A stretch of 64,000 nt of DNA, taken from NCBI GenBank assembly GCA_950295325.1, contig OX485809.1, positions 30,628,001-30,692,000 of the forward strand, in the 5' to 3' direction. The stretch is from Polytrichum commune (taxonomy: Eukaryota; Streptophyta; Polytrichopsida; Polytrichales; Polytrichaceae). The position numbers and the translations under genes were made by a program. The notes below the pieces were generated by a model. It was not told the origin of the DNA. It made no database searches and was given only the letters and a program-made list of their open reading frames with translations. Positions 11,701-25,216 of the stretch are shown here, one piece after another (the stretch's first letter is position 1; every line of letters begins with the position of its first letter).

Positions 11701-14700
11701 GTAGCCAAGGAGAGCAAATCCTCTTTCAACCCATCTTCAAGCGCATACATCAATGACTTCCCATCAATGATCAGTGCATGAGGAACATCGTCCTCAGAAT
11801 CCATTCTTATCTGGTGAAGCCCAGACCCAATTTGCTGGGTTATACTATCCCGTGATGCCTTGGCAATCTGATTCTTGTCTCCGTTTTCCTCAATGGCCTT
11901 GATTTCAGGGGTTTCCAAACCTACAATAATTTGATTCATACCCTGCCGCAATAAACTGCATGCAAACCTGGACACACAAACCGCCACAAGACGAAAGTAT
12001 CTTTAGTGAAAAGAATCAGCTCACACAATGAAAAGAATCACTAACATATTCTCAATTTTTACCTTTCAGATGAATTCGCTTAGACAATAAACCACATTCT
12101 AGTACAGAACACTGAAAGTATCTAAATCTCATCACAATGGTGTCTCCCTTTATGTTTCCATGGCACCAGCAAACATTTGAAATTTCTGGGAATGAAGTTA
12201 TACTCTTCAACCAACTGTGATTTCTTTTTATAAAAATTGAGGAAAAAAAAAGCAGCTCACCCAATGTTGATAGCAGTCTCTTGCTTGTCACCAGTCAACA
12301 CCCAAAGCTTAAGACCTGCCTGCGCAAGTCGGTCAATGCATTCTGGGACCTGGAGTAACAACAGACAAAGAAATATCTCTTTAGTCAAATTCAAAGGCCA
12401 CATTGTAGGATCCTCCCAAGAAATAGCTACTTCTCACAAATGGCACATGACGGACAACACACATCCATACTTATGGAAGAATCACAATAAAAATTTCAGA
12501 AGATGTCCAATCCCAGGTGGAAATGTCTACCTCCACCTTCTCTGGAATAAAATCGTCAGAGAGAAATCTTACCCCTGCTTGCAGCTTGTCTTCCACTGCA
12601 GTAGCTCCGACAAGGATAAGATCCTTTTCTATCAGCTCTGAGGCTTGATCTAACAACTCATCACGATCTGGCCCAATTGTGGTCTTGGCCTTTGTGAAGG
12701 TGGCATTCCATTGTTCATACTCTGCTGGCTCCAATTTCCGGTAGGAGAGAGCCAGCGTCCGCAAGCCTGCATCGCCATACTTGGCTAGATGTCCCTTAGT
12801 TGCCTCCCAGTATTGCTTTCCGTTTCTTCCTAGTCTTTCATATATTACACTGCCCATTACAAAACAAAAAAGAAACAAAATGAAGTTAGTGCCAAAGACA
12901 GTCAATATGGTCATGAGATGGAAACATTACCCAATTCAAGAAACATTGTGATCAAGAAAGAGTCTTTGTTTGAATGGGAAAAAAGAGACTGAGAGAGTGA
13001 AGGCAGCTGACCTATCAGCACCCTTGCACATAAGTAAGATTTGGCCTGTTTCATCCCTAACGATGACAGACATCCGCTTGCGAGTACTATTGAACTCCAG
13101 CAGATTGAGAACTTTGTACTCCCTGCATTCCAAGAAAACATCAGAATTCACTTCACCAAAATAAGAATCCACATAACCTGAACTCGGTGAACAACCTAAA
13201 ATTCAAAAGTACCAGGTAACAAGATTTCTTACTTTTCAATGAGAGCTCCGTTCGGCCCAGGTTCCGTAACAATGACGCTGCTTTGAGTACGTTTTTGGAA
13301 TGCAAACCCAAGCTCTCTTGCTGCTACAACAAAAGCTGCTTCGTCAGGCGACTCTGCCTCATACGTCACAGCTTTTGTCTCTTCATCCACTTCAGGGATT
13401 GCAGTATGACACACAGCAAGGATTCTGAAGAACATCCGAATGACTTCAGCATTCTGTTCCTTCACCCAGTTTCCATCCTCGATCCGCTCATCTCTCAAGT
13501 TGTAGCCCTTGATTTGTGGTCTCCCGCCACGACGAATGGGTGTCATTTCAATGCCATTGTAAGATCCATTCCCGGCCATAGACTCTCCTCCCTCATCATT
13601 CATGCTGGCATCTTCCAGCATTTTAGGATCCTTGCCAAGCCTCCGGGCAGTAGCCTTCTCCACTTCGGTGACTCCACGGCCATACGCAACACCTGCGATG
13701 GAGCATTTGATAAACTCCATTTGATTGCAAGTGAGAGTACCAGTCTTGTCAGAGAGGATGGTATCCACCTGCCCAAGCTCTTCGTTCAAGTTTGAGGTCC
13801 GAGCTCGGGCTGGCTTGTCTGTTTCGTGGTGGTACATGTTCAGGTCATTGTTGATGAACCGAGCTTGCAAGATTTTCACAATTTCGATCGAAACATACAA
13901 AGAGATAGGGATAAGGTATCCGTAGAGGATTAAGGCTGTCACCATATGCAAGACTCCTGATAATGCTGGCCTGGATGGGTCATAATACATGGTTGTGTCA
14001 TCGGGACGCATATACCACCAATGTGGCATGCTGTATTTTGTCCGGATGGCAAAAACCACCGAACCTACAAGTGAGAGCAACACCAAAACTGAGAACAAGA
14101 AGTAGATGATACTGTCCATTTTTCGCTCGATCCGACTACGCTTGGATGGTGGATCTGTGGCATTCTGCATGACCTTTGTGTCATGGCCACTGAAAATCAC
14201 CACTCCATATACGTATGGTGTGTTCCGAAGCTTGGAGTCTCGCAGCAAAATTTGTTGTGGCCCAATAGGCAAGATCTCTTCTCCATACTCTAGATTTCCA
14301 ACAAATGTGTATAGGCTGGAATTGGGATCCTCACAGCGAACTTTCGCATGGAAGTTTGCAAACTCGGAATCTTCGTCAAGTTCCACTGTGCGCTCTAACG
14401 ACTTCTTCAGCTTCAGATTTGTCTCACCATCCAAGTTCATAGTTTCCACGTAGCAGATGCCATCTGGGTAGCTTGATGAGAGCATGAGGAGATCGGCAGG
14501 AAAGAAACTGTCTTTCACCACCTTCACCACATTTCCTACTCTCACTTTCTTCCAATCGCGATCTTCAAACTTCCCATCGCCCACATGCACCTTCACTTTT
14601 CTATTATTGATCTCATTGTCCTGATAAACCCACCACCAAACAAAACAAGCCGCCTTATGGTTAGTATCAATGTTGGACTGGTATATAGAAAATGTATGCA

Positions 14701-16291
14701 TGGTATCAATAATCATCATCAATTATGGTATCAAAGAACCTACCCGTGGGTATCAAAATTGTAATACCGAAAATACTGATATTAGTGGGTATGTCAAAGT
14801 GACAGAATCTCTGCAAGCCCCAAGTTATTATTTGGGTCAATTCCATTCTAAACCATATTGATACTAACGGCGATTTTACCGAAGGTTCTTGCATGGTAGA
14901 TAGACCTGAAAGGTATAGAAAACATAAATGCCGTCCAATACCCACACCCTACTGGTATCAAAAAAAAGTGAAATCCTCAATATACATACATGAATGATAT
15001 TAAAAAAGAAAGACTATATCAGTCAACACTGGTAAGTGCAATCTTCCAGCTATAAAAAGGCTGCACCCTGATTTATAGAGTTGTCTAGATATCTTGAGCA
15101 AGTCACAGCCAGTCTCGGATGCAAATATACAAGGCATTGTGAATGTTGATGAGCGTTCAGTCTGACATGAAGGAGGGATCATGATCATGACATTTGTCCA
15201 GCTCCTAATTGACCTACAAACCAATGTCACCAATTCCGCTCTTGCGCTTATGATGGTAAGTCGATTGAACGCTGTAGTTATAACTGCTTCTTAGGTTGTA
15301 ATGAAAATGCTCAGAACATAATATTCAATGTCAGGATTGAAAGGGAGATCGTCTCGGAAGGTGTAGATCAAGCATCCTTACTAACATGGTCACACTTGCA
15401 CCCTATTTAATTAGGATTTCGATAAATCTCATCTACAACCTTGAACAAGATATAAACGATGTCTAAATAGTTATAATGGAGAAGGTGAAGAATCGAATAG
15501 GTAAACTAACGCAACGTATAAAATGAATGTCTGTCCATGACAACCATCAAAGTACAAACACCTATTAAAGGCAGCAAGTACATCTTAAGATTCTCCAAGA
15601 CATCCAGAAAATCTGGGAATCTAAAAAACGTTGTAAATCGACATATGTCACCCACCATGGTCAAAAACCACCCACCCCTTAATGGTTGATCGTTGTGGGT
15701 TGATCGTTGAGGCAAACAAGGTTTCCCTAAAGTATCCAAATGGGCGATCTCATAATTCTATGACAAATTACGCTGGATATTGGCAGGAGGTCAAGATATA
15801 AATCCATAGACATGATGACCCTGAAGTGATTGTTCAAATTCAAGCTTCGTATGTGAAAAAGCAGAGTGGGCACAAGCATGACAACTGACCTGCAAGAATC
15901 GGCGCCAATCCTCGAGTGCTTCTTTACACATACTCACGCCCACCACGAACACTAAAGGTGCAATGAGACTGGAAGATGAGTAAGGAGACACAGAAGTGAG
16001 GGACAAGGCAGCCGCGAACAGGAAGTAGATGTTGGCAACACGTCGGAACTGCTCAAACAGCGCTTTGGGGAGGAAGGTGAGAGCATTATATTTGGTGGTG
16101 GACACATAGTTGCTCTTGTACCGGTATGGCTTTTGCAGATGCTTCTCTTGGTCATTGCAAAATACGACACGGGAGAATCCAGGTCCACCTACCGACATGG
16201 ATTGCTGCCGATCCAGCTGCGTAGGAGGCTTGAAACAGCCTGCCCATGTGTACAGCTTGCTAAATCGTAGCCGAGACTTCCCACCCGCCAT
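8787..16291 (-). CDS. P4-type ATPase, phospholipid-transporting (aminophospholipid flippase, plant ALA4-ALA12 type)
   Basis: Ten exons on the minus strand: 15890-16291, 13233-14620, 13012-13122, 12573-12849, 12261-12349, 11649-11967, 11279-11404, 11032-11130, 10616-10807, 8787-9512. All introns are GT-AG. The exons sum to 3729 nt, giving 1242 residues and a TAG stop, the usual length for plant flippases. The start has the family N-terminus ([10 protein letters not shown], then [13 protein letters not shown]). Motifs: actuator DGET (198-201), membrane segment 4 with PISL in place of a cation site, phosphorylated Asp425 in DKTGT, KGAD (630-633), LTGDK (744-748), GDGANDV (879-885), then C-terminal membrane helices. 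Members flip phospholipids from the outer to the cytosolic leaflet of plasma or endomembranes, usually with a CDC50/ALIS subunit. No broken residue is seen, so it looks functional. Introns 1 and 9 (1269 and 1103 bp) hold repeats. Subfamily placement is by memory of the N-terminal motif. Confidence 0.95.
9593..10180 (-). repeat. three ~190-200-bp tandem units inside the last intron of the P4-ATPase gene
   Basis: The motif CAACAAAGACACAA recurs at 9593, 9781 and 9983. Each time it is followed by (T)CTCCAT.TCTAA, TGCAAGGG(CC)TGTTT-like, TTCTAGGTAGCA and ACATCTCTT.ATCCT in the same order. The units sit between exons 9 and 10 and do not touch the splice sites. Confidence 0.6.
14655..14985 (+). repeat. 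dispersed repeat, copy B, in intron 1 of the P4-ATPase gene
   Basis: Homologous and colinear with 7195-7550 (shared blocks such as ATGGTATCAAAGAACCTACCC, AAGTTATTATTTGGGTC, AAGGTTCTTGCATGGTA and GTGAAATCCTCA). It lies close to the 3' end of the 1269-bp first intron, ending 35 bp or so before the acceptor of exon 2. Confidence 0.6.
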
Positions 16292-17040
16292 GGTGGCAGT
16301 AGCCTCTCCACAACCCTAAACCTCAAACCACCAATTCTCGGACTCAAATTCCTCCCTCCAGTAGATCTCCAGTGGTCTCCGAGAATCACAAATCAACCCA
16401 AACGTCGCTTGAAATTGTGTAATTTTTTTTCACACAATTCTTCTTCGGATCCAGGGAGAAGAGTGTGCTCTCATACCATACCCGATCCCTCACGCTCCAA
16501 CAAAGAATTCACGCAAAAAAAAAAAAAAAATCTCCTCCTCCTCAAATTTAACACCAAATTTCGGTCTCCGTTCCGATGATGCTCATGAACCTCGATGCAT
16601 GCGCTACTACGGATGTCGATATCCTCTATACGCTCATGAACCCAAAACTTGCATGCCTTCTTCGCCTTCGAAGACTTCAGCGTCCAGAAAGTCAAAGAAA
16701 CTGCACCCAGAGGAGTAAAAACAACAAATGGAACAGCTGGCCAGCTCTTGGGGGACAACAACCATCAACCCCGTCGTCATCTCTCTTTAATCGCTACATA
16801 CATGCAACCCCAGTAGTCACACATAGCATATAAATCCTATGAATTCTACTTTCCTCGCCCCGCAATTCTGAATTTCGCAAACCCAAACTAATTCACATAA
16901 ACCAAACTTTATAAAGGACCAAAAAAATTAAAAATTAAATTTGTCTCTCTCTCCCGATCCCTGGATGTTGAATTCACTCCCCCAACCATAAAATTGGAGT
17001 CTAATTCCAAAAATCGAAGTCTGATTCCGAGGTGTTTAAC
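16292..17040 (-). promoter_or_regulatory. 5' flank of the P4-ATPase gene
   Basis: The sequence upstream of the ATG is pyrimidine-rich on the gene's strand and includes an A run on the plus strand at about 16516-16531. This is typical of a plant 5' leader. No TATA box or transcription start can be fixed by eye, and a leader intron cannot be excluded. Confidence 0.35.
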
Positions 17041-17429
17041 TTAACCACCACCACCACCACCACCACCTTCAACACCGAGGATGACAGACTCCGGGTGTGC
17101 TGCTGCAGCTGGTGAAGAACCTCCCACCCAAAGAGGAAGATTAAGAAGAAGGGGAATTAAAAGAACGCGGGCGCATGACAATCTGGGCTTTCCCTTCCCC
17201 CTGTGGAGGAAAGCCACTGGAGATTGCTGCTGATCCTCCTCGCTGCAAGCTTCATGGCAAAAGAGTCCTTTCTTCCTTCTTCTTCTTCTCCTTCTCCTTC
17301 TAGAAGACCTGGCCATTGCCCAGCCATTCCCCCAGCAGGCCACCACCGCTAGTCAAACGACGACCTCTTCGTCTCAAAAACCAAAAGCCCCTGTTCAGCC
17401 GCCTCTTCCTCGCACGCTCGTTCACCATA

Positions 17430-18800
17430 GCCACGCTTTCGTTGCAACGCGTTCCCGACCCCACGCATCCAAAACAAACGTACATTTCAACTCTCCGATA
17501 TCCACTAAATATAGTTAATTTATCCTATTTTCCTAGATTTTACCCTCCGCCTTCAGGGGCCCATGCAGCGGGACCACATTCCTTCCTACCCGTAAAGGCC
17601 CAAGTAGATTCTGGTAATATCGCCTTCTATTCTGGTAATACTGCTTTCGTTGCAGCGACGCTTTCCCGACCCCACATATCCACCTCCTCACAAACATTTC
17701 GGACCCAAATCTACTCAAGAAGTACATTACTCACTCCATTTCCGTAGATTTAATCCCTCCCTGTGGAGGCCCCATGCAGCGGGACTTGCATTCCTCTTCT
17801 TCCGTAGATTTTGTCTCTGAAACCATCAACGTCGTGCGTACATTTTGCAAAATATTTTCTTTGCATTTGAACACTTGGGACTCGATGCTTTTGTTGGCTC
17901 TGTTTTGTAGGACAAAGACTATGCATCGACTTCTATGTTTCAAGAGCAAATTTTCTAACCACTTTGCATTCACACTTGGACGTTACTTATTCTTGCTATT
18001 TTTTTTGGTCAAGTTTATTTAACGTGGATGGTAAAAGCTTGCATACTTTGGACAAATAACCAACTAATTCAACTATTAGTTAAGTAGTTGCCTTTCATAA
18101 TTATAGTTTTTCGTGATTTGACTTGCCAAAAAATATAATTAAATGTAATTGTTCTCAAAACCTAGTTAAGTATAGTTATATATATTTAGTTAACCATAGG
18201 TGTTCCCTAAAATGTATTGATTTTGTTGGTTATAGGTAATAGTAAATAGCCATGCACTGGCATGAGCAAAGTGTACAACTACAATTATAATCTTTCATAA
18301 GAAAGGACAGAGCCTCACAGTTCTACCGTTTTCTTGTTGCAATGCATTCCCGACCCTAAACATCCACCCCCTCACGGATGTGATAAGCGGGTCTTAAATG
18401 GACACTTTCCTCTCACAATTAGTGCAATGATGATTGGTCAAGTCCAAACCGTGCCCGTAGCCATGTTCCTCACAAAGTTTCGGAGCTCGTATGAATATCG
18501 TATTCATTGCCAAAGTGAAGGAAAAAAAAAATTTAATTTTAATTTTAAAAATCGGAGTTATGAAATGACTACATACGTCTCCGTAACTACATTATGTCGA
18601 TTGTTGCGCCTATAATGGTTAACAAATTATGAGCATGTGCCCAAACTCTTTTCAGCACATGTCCTTAGTTTCACACCCAACCATACACCACTCAAGTATA
18701 GGTGTCCGTTTAAGGACCCCCCCCCCCTCCCCCACCAAAAGACTGCCTTACCTAGATCTGACTTCTCTTCAGGCCCTACGCAATGGGACCACACTTGTAG
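17430..18800 (+). repeat. repeated short modules upstream of the P4-ATPase gene
   Basis: Two modules recur in the same orientation. GTTGCA.CG..TTCCCGACCC..CATCC is at 17442-17470, 17650-17682 and 18337-18366. GGCCC.A.GCA..GGGAC is at 17558, 17767 and 18770. They look like degenerate copies of one longer repeat. No coding potential was accepted here. The region also contains a CCA run at 17045-17067 and a CTT-rich run at 17273-17302. Confidence 0.45.
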
Positions 18801-19507
18801 ATTCTCTCATGCATAATCAGCTCCACAGGGACATTTCAATAAAAACATTCTTCCGCTTTTGAAGATGTGGGATATATTGGTGCGCACCCCAGGCAAATGA
18901 GGATGTGTCCTCAATAGATCCCACCAAATGGTAGATATTCTCGAAGGCGGAAGTTAAAATTGGTAGATTTCAGAGTGAGGTGGTCCCGGTTAGCTTTTAC
19001 TCAAGGAAGCTAGGGTTTGGGGGGGGGGGGGGATTTACTACTAAATTTCATAAAAGGTTGAAATTAAGCTAGCATGTGTTTGTTGGCATTTTAGCCACAA
19101 AAAGAAGCACGAGAAACGTGTCTTTGGGAGTGAGAGAGAACTTCGAAGTCTAAATTAAGGATGGCCGGCGGTATTGTGATACTATTATGATATTTTATAT
19201 AGTGAACGGAGTTAAAGTGGGAGTTAAAGTGTATTTTGATACTTCCCTAAGTGGTAGGGTGTGGACCAACCTACCTACCACTTGCATATTCATATTCTTG
19301 CCCTTGGAAATTGGTGCCACAAATCTCATTGGGAACCGGACTTGTCATTTTAAGGTGTCACGGACTCGCGGTCTTTATATATGTTCTCGGTGTCCTTGTT
19401 GACAAAGTTATAATTAGTACAGTACGAGGATTTATCTAAGGGCGTTGAAAAGTATTGATTTCTATAAGGAAGTATGTGTATATGTCCTCTTGAAGGTGGG
19501 CATGAAG
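18801..19507. other. non-coding stretch
   Basis: No gene is seen. A G tract lies at about 19018-19032. Confidence 0.45.
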
Positions 19508-19515
19508 ATTGGGGG

Positions 19516-20595
19516 CAGGGCTGTTTTTTCACAAAGTTTTTACCCGTCCACGTCCCAAAACCGGTACTTTCAAAACCAACCCGTCCATGGAAAGGTTGAA
19601 GAAAAAACAACCCGTCCCAAAACCGGTAATTTCTAAACCAACCCGTCCATGAAAAGGTTAAAGGAAAAAACAAATCGATAAAGATTACCTGAAAGATGTC
19701 GGCATGTGATTGGTACACTTGCCACTTGGAAACAATAGTATCTTACTATCTTCGTTCATTTCTATTATAATTACCAATTTGCCAGCCTGCCACTGCCCCA
19801 TTTTGTTTGTTTGTCCACAGACTAGTTCAGAGAAATTGAACTAGACTCAGTCACTCAAACTCAACCGGTTCATTTGAAACTAACTCGAATTCAAGAAGTT
19901 GGAGAGTGCCGCTGGAACAATCTCCTCCTCAATTGGCCTGGTTTGAGTAACTTGTGGAGGAGAGTTATGGTGATTCCAGTGAGCATTGCAATATGTGAGA
20001 GGGGTTTTTCTAAACAAAACCTAATCAAAAGTCATCTACGTACCTGTTTGAAGTTGGAAACTTTGGATGCTTTGATGCGCATTTCATGTGCAAATATTCC
20101 AGTTGAAAACATCGATTGGAATGCAGTGATGCTTGTTTGGAGAAACATGAAGGATAGGAGAATTCATCCACTTCTTTGAAGGGTAAGTAGCTCTTTATTT
20201 TTAAACTTTTTAACATGTTTATATATACTAATTCTTATTCAATTACTAAGTTTACCTTCAATTATAATCTTTGACATTATGTTAAAAAGGTTCTAAATTT
20301 TGTGGTTGATGAATTAATGTATGCAGGTGAATCAAGCACTTCAAGATTGATAGTTTGATTGGGTATTAGTGGTTTGATTGCATTATGCTTATATTCACAT
20401 GTCATATATGACATAACGTAATTGATATTTGTACCATTTTTTAGATTAAAACAATGTTATTTTTAGAACCCGTCCAAAGTGAATTTGACACGTCCCAAAA
20501 CCGGTTCATTTTCTAAGAACCCGTCCATTGGAAATGTTTTTTTTAAATGAACATGTCCCTAGACATGTTAGGGACCTTGTGAAAAAACACCCCTG
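19516..20595 (+). mobile_element. hAT-superfamily element, internally deleted
   Basis: A 1080-bp element flanked by perfect 8-bp target duplications, ATTGGGGG at 19508-19515 and 20596-20603. The inverted ends read CAGGGCTGTTTTTTCACAAA and, in reverse complement, CAGGGGTGTTTTTTCACAAG. The CAGGG start, 8-bp duplication and encoded hAT C-terminal domain all point to hAT. Subterminal regions at both ends carry repeated ACCCGTCC and CCCAAAACCGGT motifs (19546-19635 and 20468-20535), as expected for transposase binding sites. Only the last part of a transposase remains, so the copy is non-autonomous. Confidence 0.9.
19874..20179 (+). pseudogene. hAT transposase C-terminal (hATC dimerisation) fragment
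   Basis: The open segment encodes the family C-terminal signature: IPVSIAICERGFSKQNLIKS followed by LETLDALMRISC. This corresponds to the hAT dimerisation helix region and ends at a natural stop (RIHPLL then TGA). The zinc-finger, RNase-H-like catalytic domain and most of the insertion domain are absent from the 1.1-kb element. It is therefore a truncated transposase. Domestication is unlikely because it sits between the element's own inverted repeats. Confidence 0.8.
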
Positions 20596-20603
20596 ATTGG
20601 GGG

Positions 20604-23600
20604 TTTGGTAGGAAATAACTAGAAATAAGTCATGTTTGACTATACAAGCAAAATAGGGAGGTTTTTGGTTGACTCAAATCTATGATTGGATACTACGGGA
20701 GGAGTTCATTTTTCTTATCCTTAGATATAGTCATGTGGAGTATTTAAGTAAATTTGGATGATTTTTCAGAATTTTTGACTTTTTGGTTGTTCAATTCTAT
20801 GAGCAGATCCATCGATCCATTTTTCATATACCCAATTATAATGTGAGATATGTGAATTTCTAGTGAATGTTCAGTTTTCAAAATATGATGAAACAATCAA
20901 ACATCTATTTTTTGATGCTAAATCTATATATATGTATATATATATATATATAAAGGTTGAATACTGAAAATACAATCAAAACAATCGCTATAACATTATC
21001 ATAATCAACAATGTGTATTCTAATGAAGGATCTTACCATACAATCCTATCATAGGATCCTACGATAGCATTCAACATGTTGTAATTTGGGCCTGGACTTA
21101 GTCCAATGATGCTTAAACTTTAGTTTCCTCCTTGAGTACAACTATTTTTCGAAGTTCTCATCATCCTAATTTCTTTTAAAACTAATCAATAAAATTTCAT
21201 TTGCTCCCGAGAATTTTGAATCATGACATATGAGGGTTTCTATTGCAATCCAAACAAATTTTCCGCCCACTAAATCATGTAGATCAATTCATCCGAAACT
21301 TGTGAACACTCTTCAAACTATTTTTTGGGTCGTCCAAAGTTAGTTTTGTGATGAAAACTTATCAACAAGCTTATAGGGGACAAGTTTCATTCTAGTCCAT
21401 TCATCCACTACGGATGCGCAACAATCCCAAGGCTTTTTGTTTTTCAAATGAACATGATGATTGTGTTGTAAGTTATTGGGATTGGCTAAGATATTGGTGC
21501 TCAAATGGGCCTATGAAGGTTAGATCGTACACGGCTCCAAGTGCATGACCCGATATGGTATGATGTGGATTGCCACACTTTTGAGGCTTATAATGTCAAT
21601 GGAAACATTGCGTACCGCTAAGGGCAAAATACATTGAAGGATACCTAAGAAGTTGAAAGTTGTCATATAGGTAACTGCACCATTTACACCGAAATTGCGG
21701 GCTGAAAGTTAGCGTGGGTAAAAAAAGAAAATACCGTGAGTCATTGTATTTTATGTGTGGGTTGGAAATTAGAGTGGCTTAGAAAGTAGTGAACTATCGA
21801 TATTCAAATATAAGATGATGACATGTTAACAAAATATTGATAATTTGGTACTATATTGTTATTATGCTTTCAACCCACAATATCTTATGTTTGTTTGAAA
21901 CACTTTGCTCCATATTCCTAGTTTTGACATATGATAACATAAGCTCAAAAAGAGTGTGGGTTAGTAAAAGTTATGCCGATCCAAATTACCATTGTATGTC
22001 AAACTTATAATGGACCATAGCAATTATGTGGGTGTATCAGATCTACCTTCATAAGTTCAATTGGTCCACTTGCAAATGCTCAAACCATATTACAAACACC
22101 CCATTAGAGAACATCTATGGTATTACTCCACAACATGCGCACGAGAACACTTTTTTAAAAAATCAATTTCGGCATTGGAAATATAGATTGTTAATCCGAA
22201 AGTGCATAGACAAGTGTGCTACAATCCAATTTCACCCCATTTCCTACATAAACACAAATATACTATAAAGTTGTGATTTTTCATGGCGCGCACATGGCCT
22301 TTCCTTGTTTGTAAGTTTCCATGTACTTTGCTCGGCTAGCACGGTGGCCAACGAAAACAGGAAGCTAGGAGGACAACAAATAGATCACACGCCAAATCTA
22401 TCAACGCGGTACATGTTATGATGCATTAGAGCCCCCGTGTACATACTAGGTACATGAGACCCTCAAAACAACCTTGTCTTCGCCCCAAAAACCGGGAAGG
22501 AAAGGGAAGGGAAGGGAAGGGAAGGGCGGGGAAAAGGGATGACATCACGCATGCGGGAAGCGTGTGACAAAGGCCCATCTCGCGTTGAAAAACGCCTCCC
22601 ATGTGTCAAAAGTAGTCGTCGGGGGTTGAAAGAGGCCATGACTTGGCTTCACACCAAGGTGGCGGAGGCATTATTGTGTCTTTTGGAAGTGCCGGGACTC
22701 ACGGGTGCCGAGAGATACTCATCATGCCAACCATCCGGATGGATGGATGGATGGATGAATGTCTTTTGGAAATACGACAAACCGTTGGTTGCAACGTCCC
22801 TTCATCTATCATGGGGGTGCTTGGCAATGCTTGGCACCATAACCCTTTTTGCTCCAAACCCATGGATTTCTTTTCTTTGTGGCCAAGTTGTGTGTTTTCT
22901 CCACTCCCGTATTCATGGAGCTTCGCGTATTTTGGTGAACTCCATTTTGAATGTAGATGCTTCAAGTTGTTCCCATTGACTAGAGTGTAAATCCTATGTG
23001 TGTTAGATCACGGATCAATCGATTAGTCTAATAAAATCCATAATCATTTGCCATCAATGACATTGCATGTGGCATATACTGAGGGTAGTTTTACACTAGG
23101 GACCAAGATCAGAGAGAGTTTGTAATTGAGCGATCTTTTGCAACTAAGTACATTGAAGGATACCAAGGCAATGGTCACTACCCAACTTATCATAGTGGGC
23201 ATCTCGTGCAAAAGTTAGGGGAAACCTTGCATATGCATGCAATATGATGGGAGCTGATAAGCTACCGATGGTAGTGGACTAGCCCCTCCTCCAAAAAAAT
23301 ACGGTCTTTGCCTTTGAAAATTAGGAAGAATAGTGAACGCAATCTTACATGAAACAAAAGGTTGTTTGGCGGGGTGTTCCCAACAACTGTCCGTCTTAAC
23401 TTGTTCAAAGGAACTTGTTTCAACATTCTACCACAAAAACAGTTGGCGGCAAAATGACCGTCACATAGGTTGGTCTCAATTAAAACAAACAAGTGCTCGG
23501 GACAAACTTTCTCCTAGTGCATATGCAAGTTTCCTCATAACAAGAGTAGTCAAGAGGATTGGGTTGGAAAGCCCTGAGCCTCCATACTCACACAAGAACC

Positions 23601-24425
23601 GAGTAAATCTAAATAAGGTAGCAATTAAGGCAACAATTTCCTTTTGGCAACACCTAATTTTCATCCTTAAGTCATCAACAAGTAAGTCCAACGGTGCCAT
23701 AAGCAAGTCGTTGTTAAAAGTAATTAATCGTATGCGGCATTGAGTATTGAATAACACCACTTTGGCTATTCATAGTAGCGGTATAGAAGGATGCAAAAAC
23801 ACTTCAAGAATAGCATCAACTTGGCCAATCATGAACCTATCCATTCAACGAGGCAGTGTAAGCAACGATCCACAAAAGTGGACGACACCTTCATTTAGTA
23901 GAACACCCTCACCCATAATAAGGCTGATTTTTTTGGTGATTCTCACGTACCAATCCAACATCAATGGACCCCCCCCCCCAAGTGGAGAGTAAAAAGCTCG
24001 TTTCTTAAAACGACTTTGTGAATTTTGGACATCGCTTATAAATTTATTATTTTCCATGAAAATTTTGTAGACATTGTACATATTCGCAATTTTTTTTTTA
24101 AATATAGCTATTTAACCTATCTGAAATGGAAAGTTATCTTAAAGTGTTATTTTTAGGCTCAACTACCTTACCAAGAACCAACAAGTACAGAACTAACACT
24201 TACAAGAGGTTCCAGTTGAATGTTTAACTTTCGGGGAAAAATTTCCAAATATACAAGCATTCGTTTGAAGCACATGTGATGCTCCAAAACTCACTATGTA
24301 GATATCATAATCTAGTCAATGGGCTTTCATTATAATTAGTTCCCAATTCACAATTGCATGCAACAATATGCAAACATATCCATCCGTATATGTGTGTTAA
24401 CATTGTTCCAAATGAAGGTAGTTTA
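20604..24425. other. non-coding stretch with microsatellites
   Basis: No intact gene is seen. Simple repeats: an AT/TATG run at 20926-20952, GGGAA-type repeats at 22492-22530 and GGAT repeats at 22736-22757. Open segments around 22.5-23.0 and 23.3-23.8 kb show no recognisable domain. Confidence 0.4.
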
Positions 24426-24680
24426 TTTTTGAAAAAACAAGGAGTGTTAAATTGAGACACGTTGTTTAAAACAACCACATATACACGCTACTTGGTCACG
24501 TGACTTGTCAAAATTTGATTTTCTCTTCACACAGTCAAAGTATCAACCACGGTCCTTCCTTTCGGTTATGATAGAAGACCATGGAAATTCAAATTATGAC
24601 AAGTCATGTGACCGTGTGACATGTCTATGTGGTCATTTTAACAAACTACGTGGTCAATTTAACAAAAGAAAATAACCTTG
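24426..24680. mobile_element. foldback MITE-like inverted repeat
   Basis: Two arms of roughly 90-100 bp face each other around a loop at about 24530-24588. The inner arm GGTCACGTGACTTGTCA at 24504 pairs with TGACAAGTCATGTGACC near 24598. Pairing extends outward through ACCACATA and GTTAAATTGA blocks on both sides. No clean target duplication is visible. Class unknown. Confidence 0.55.
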
Positions 24681-25216
24681 AAGTGAGTGTCTCGGGGGTA
24701 TGTTAAATGGATGAAGTAGGCTTAGGGCACACTTCCACGTGCTGGCCATTATGGCCAACATTTGCGAAGCTTTCGACAACATCTTTACGCATCTTCTTTG
24801 CTGAGCACTTTTCATGTAGAATAAGTAAGGGGGCCAAAGTGTGAGATAATAATGGAGTTGGTTTGTTGTCCAACATGCAAAGTTGGAATGTGCTCATCCT
24901 CACACTTACCCACGTTGAATATTGAATGACTAGATCAATGAAACTTTCCGTCTCGAGATACTAGAAAATTGAAAATAAATCCATGAATTGTAAACTTCAT
25001 GCAAGGTTTGAATATGACAACATGAAGGAAAAAAATCAATTTGAAATTCAACAAATTTTGGTCCACAACACCAAGTTATGAAAACTAAGTTTTTCAACTC
25101 AAATTAAGTTCATTTTCCAGGTTCCCAAAATGAAGGGCGGTCCAAGTCCCCTTCCTCAAACTTCAATTGTGCTCGACAATTATGTTGGAGGTTGACTTTT
25201 GTTTTCCAAGAAAAAT

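Noticed and set aside
17041-17346. 101-codon minus-strand open frame with Arg and Gly runs
   Set aside because: Its length comes from the CTT-rich and CCA microsatellites; there is no domain between the runs.
19874-20179. Domesticated hATC protein
   Set aside because: It lies within intact hAT ends, lacks the rest of the protein and has no host exons.
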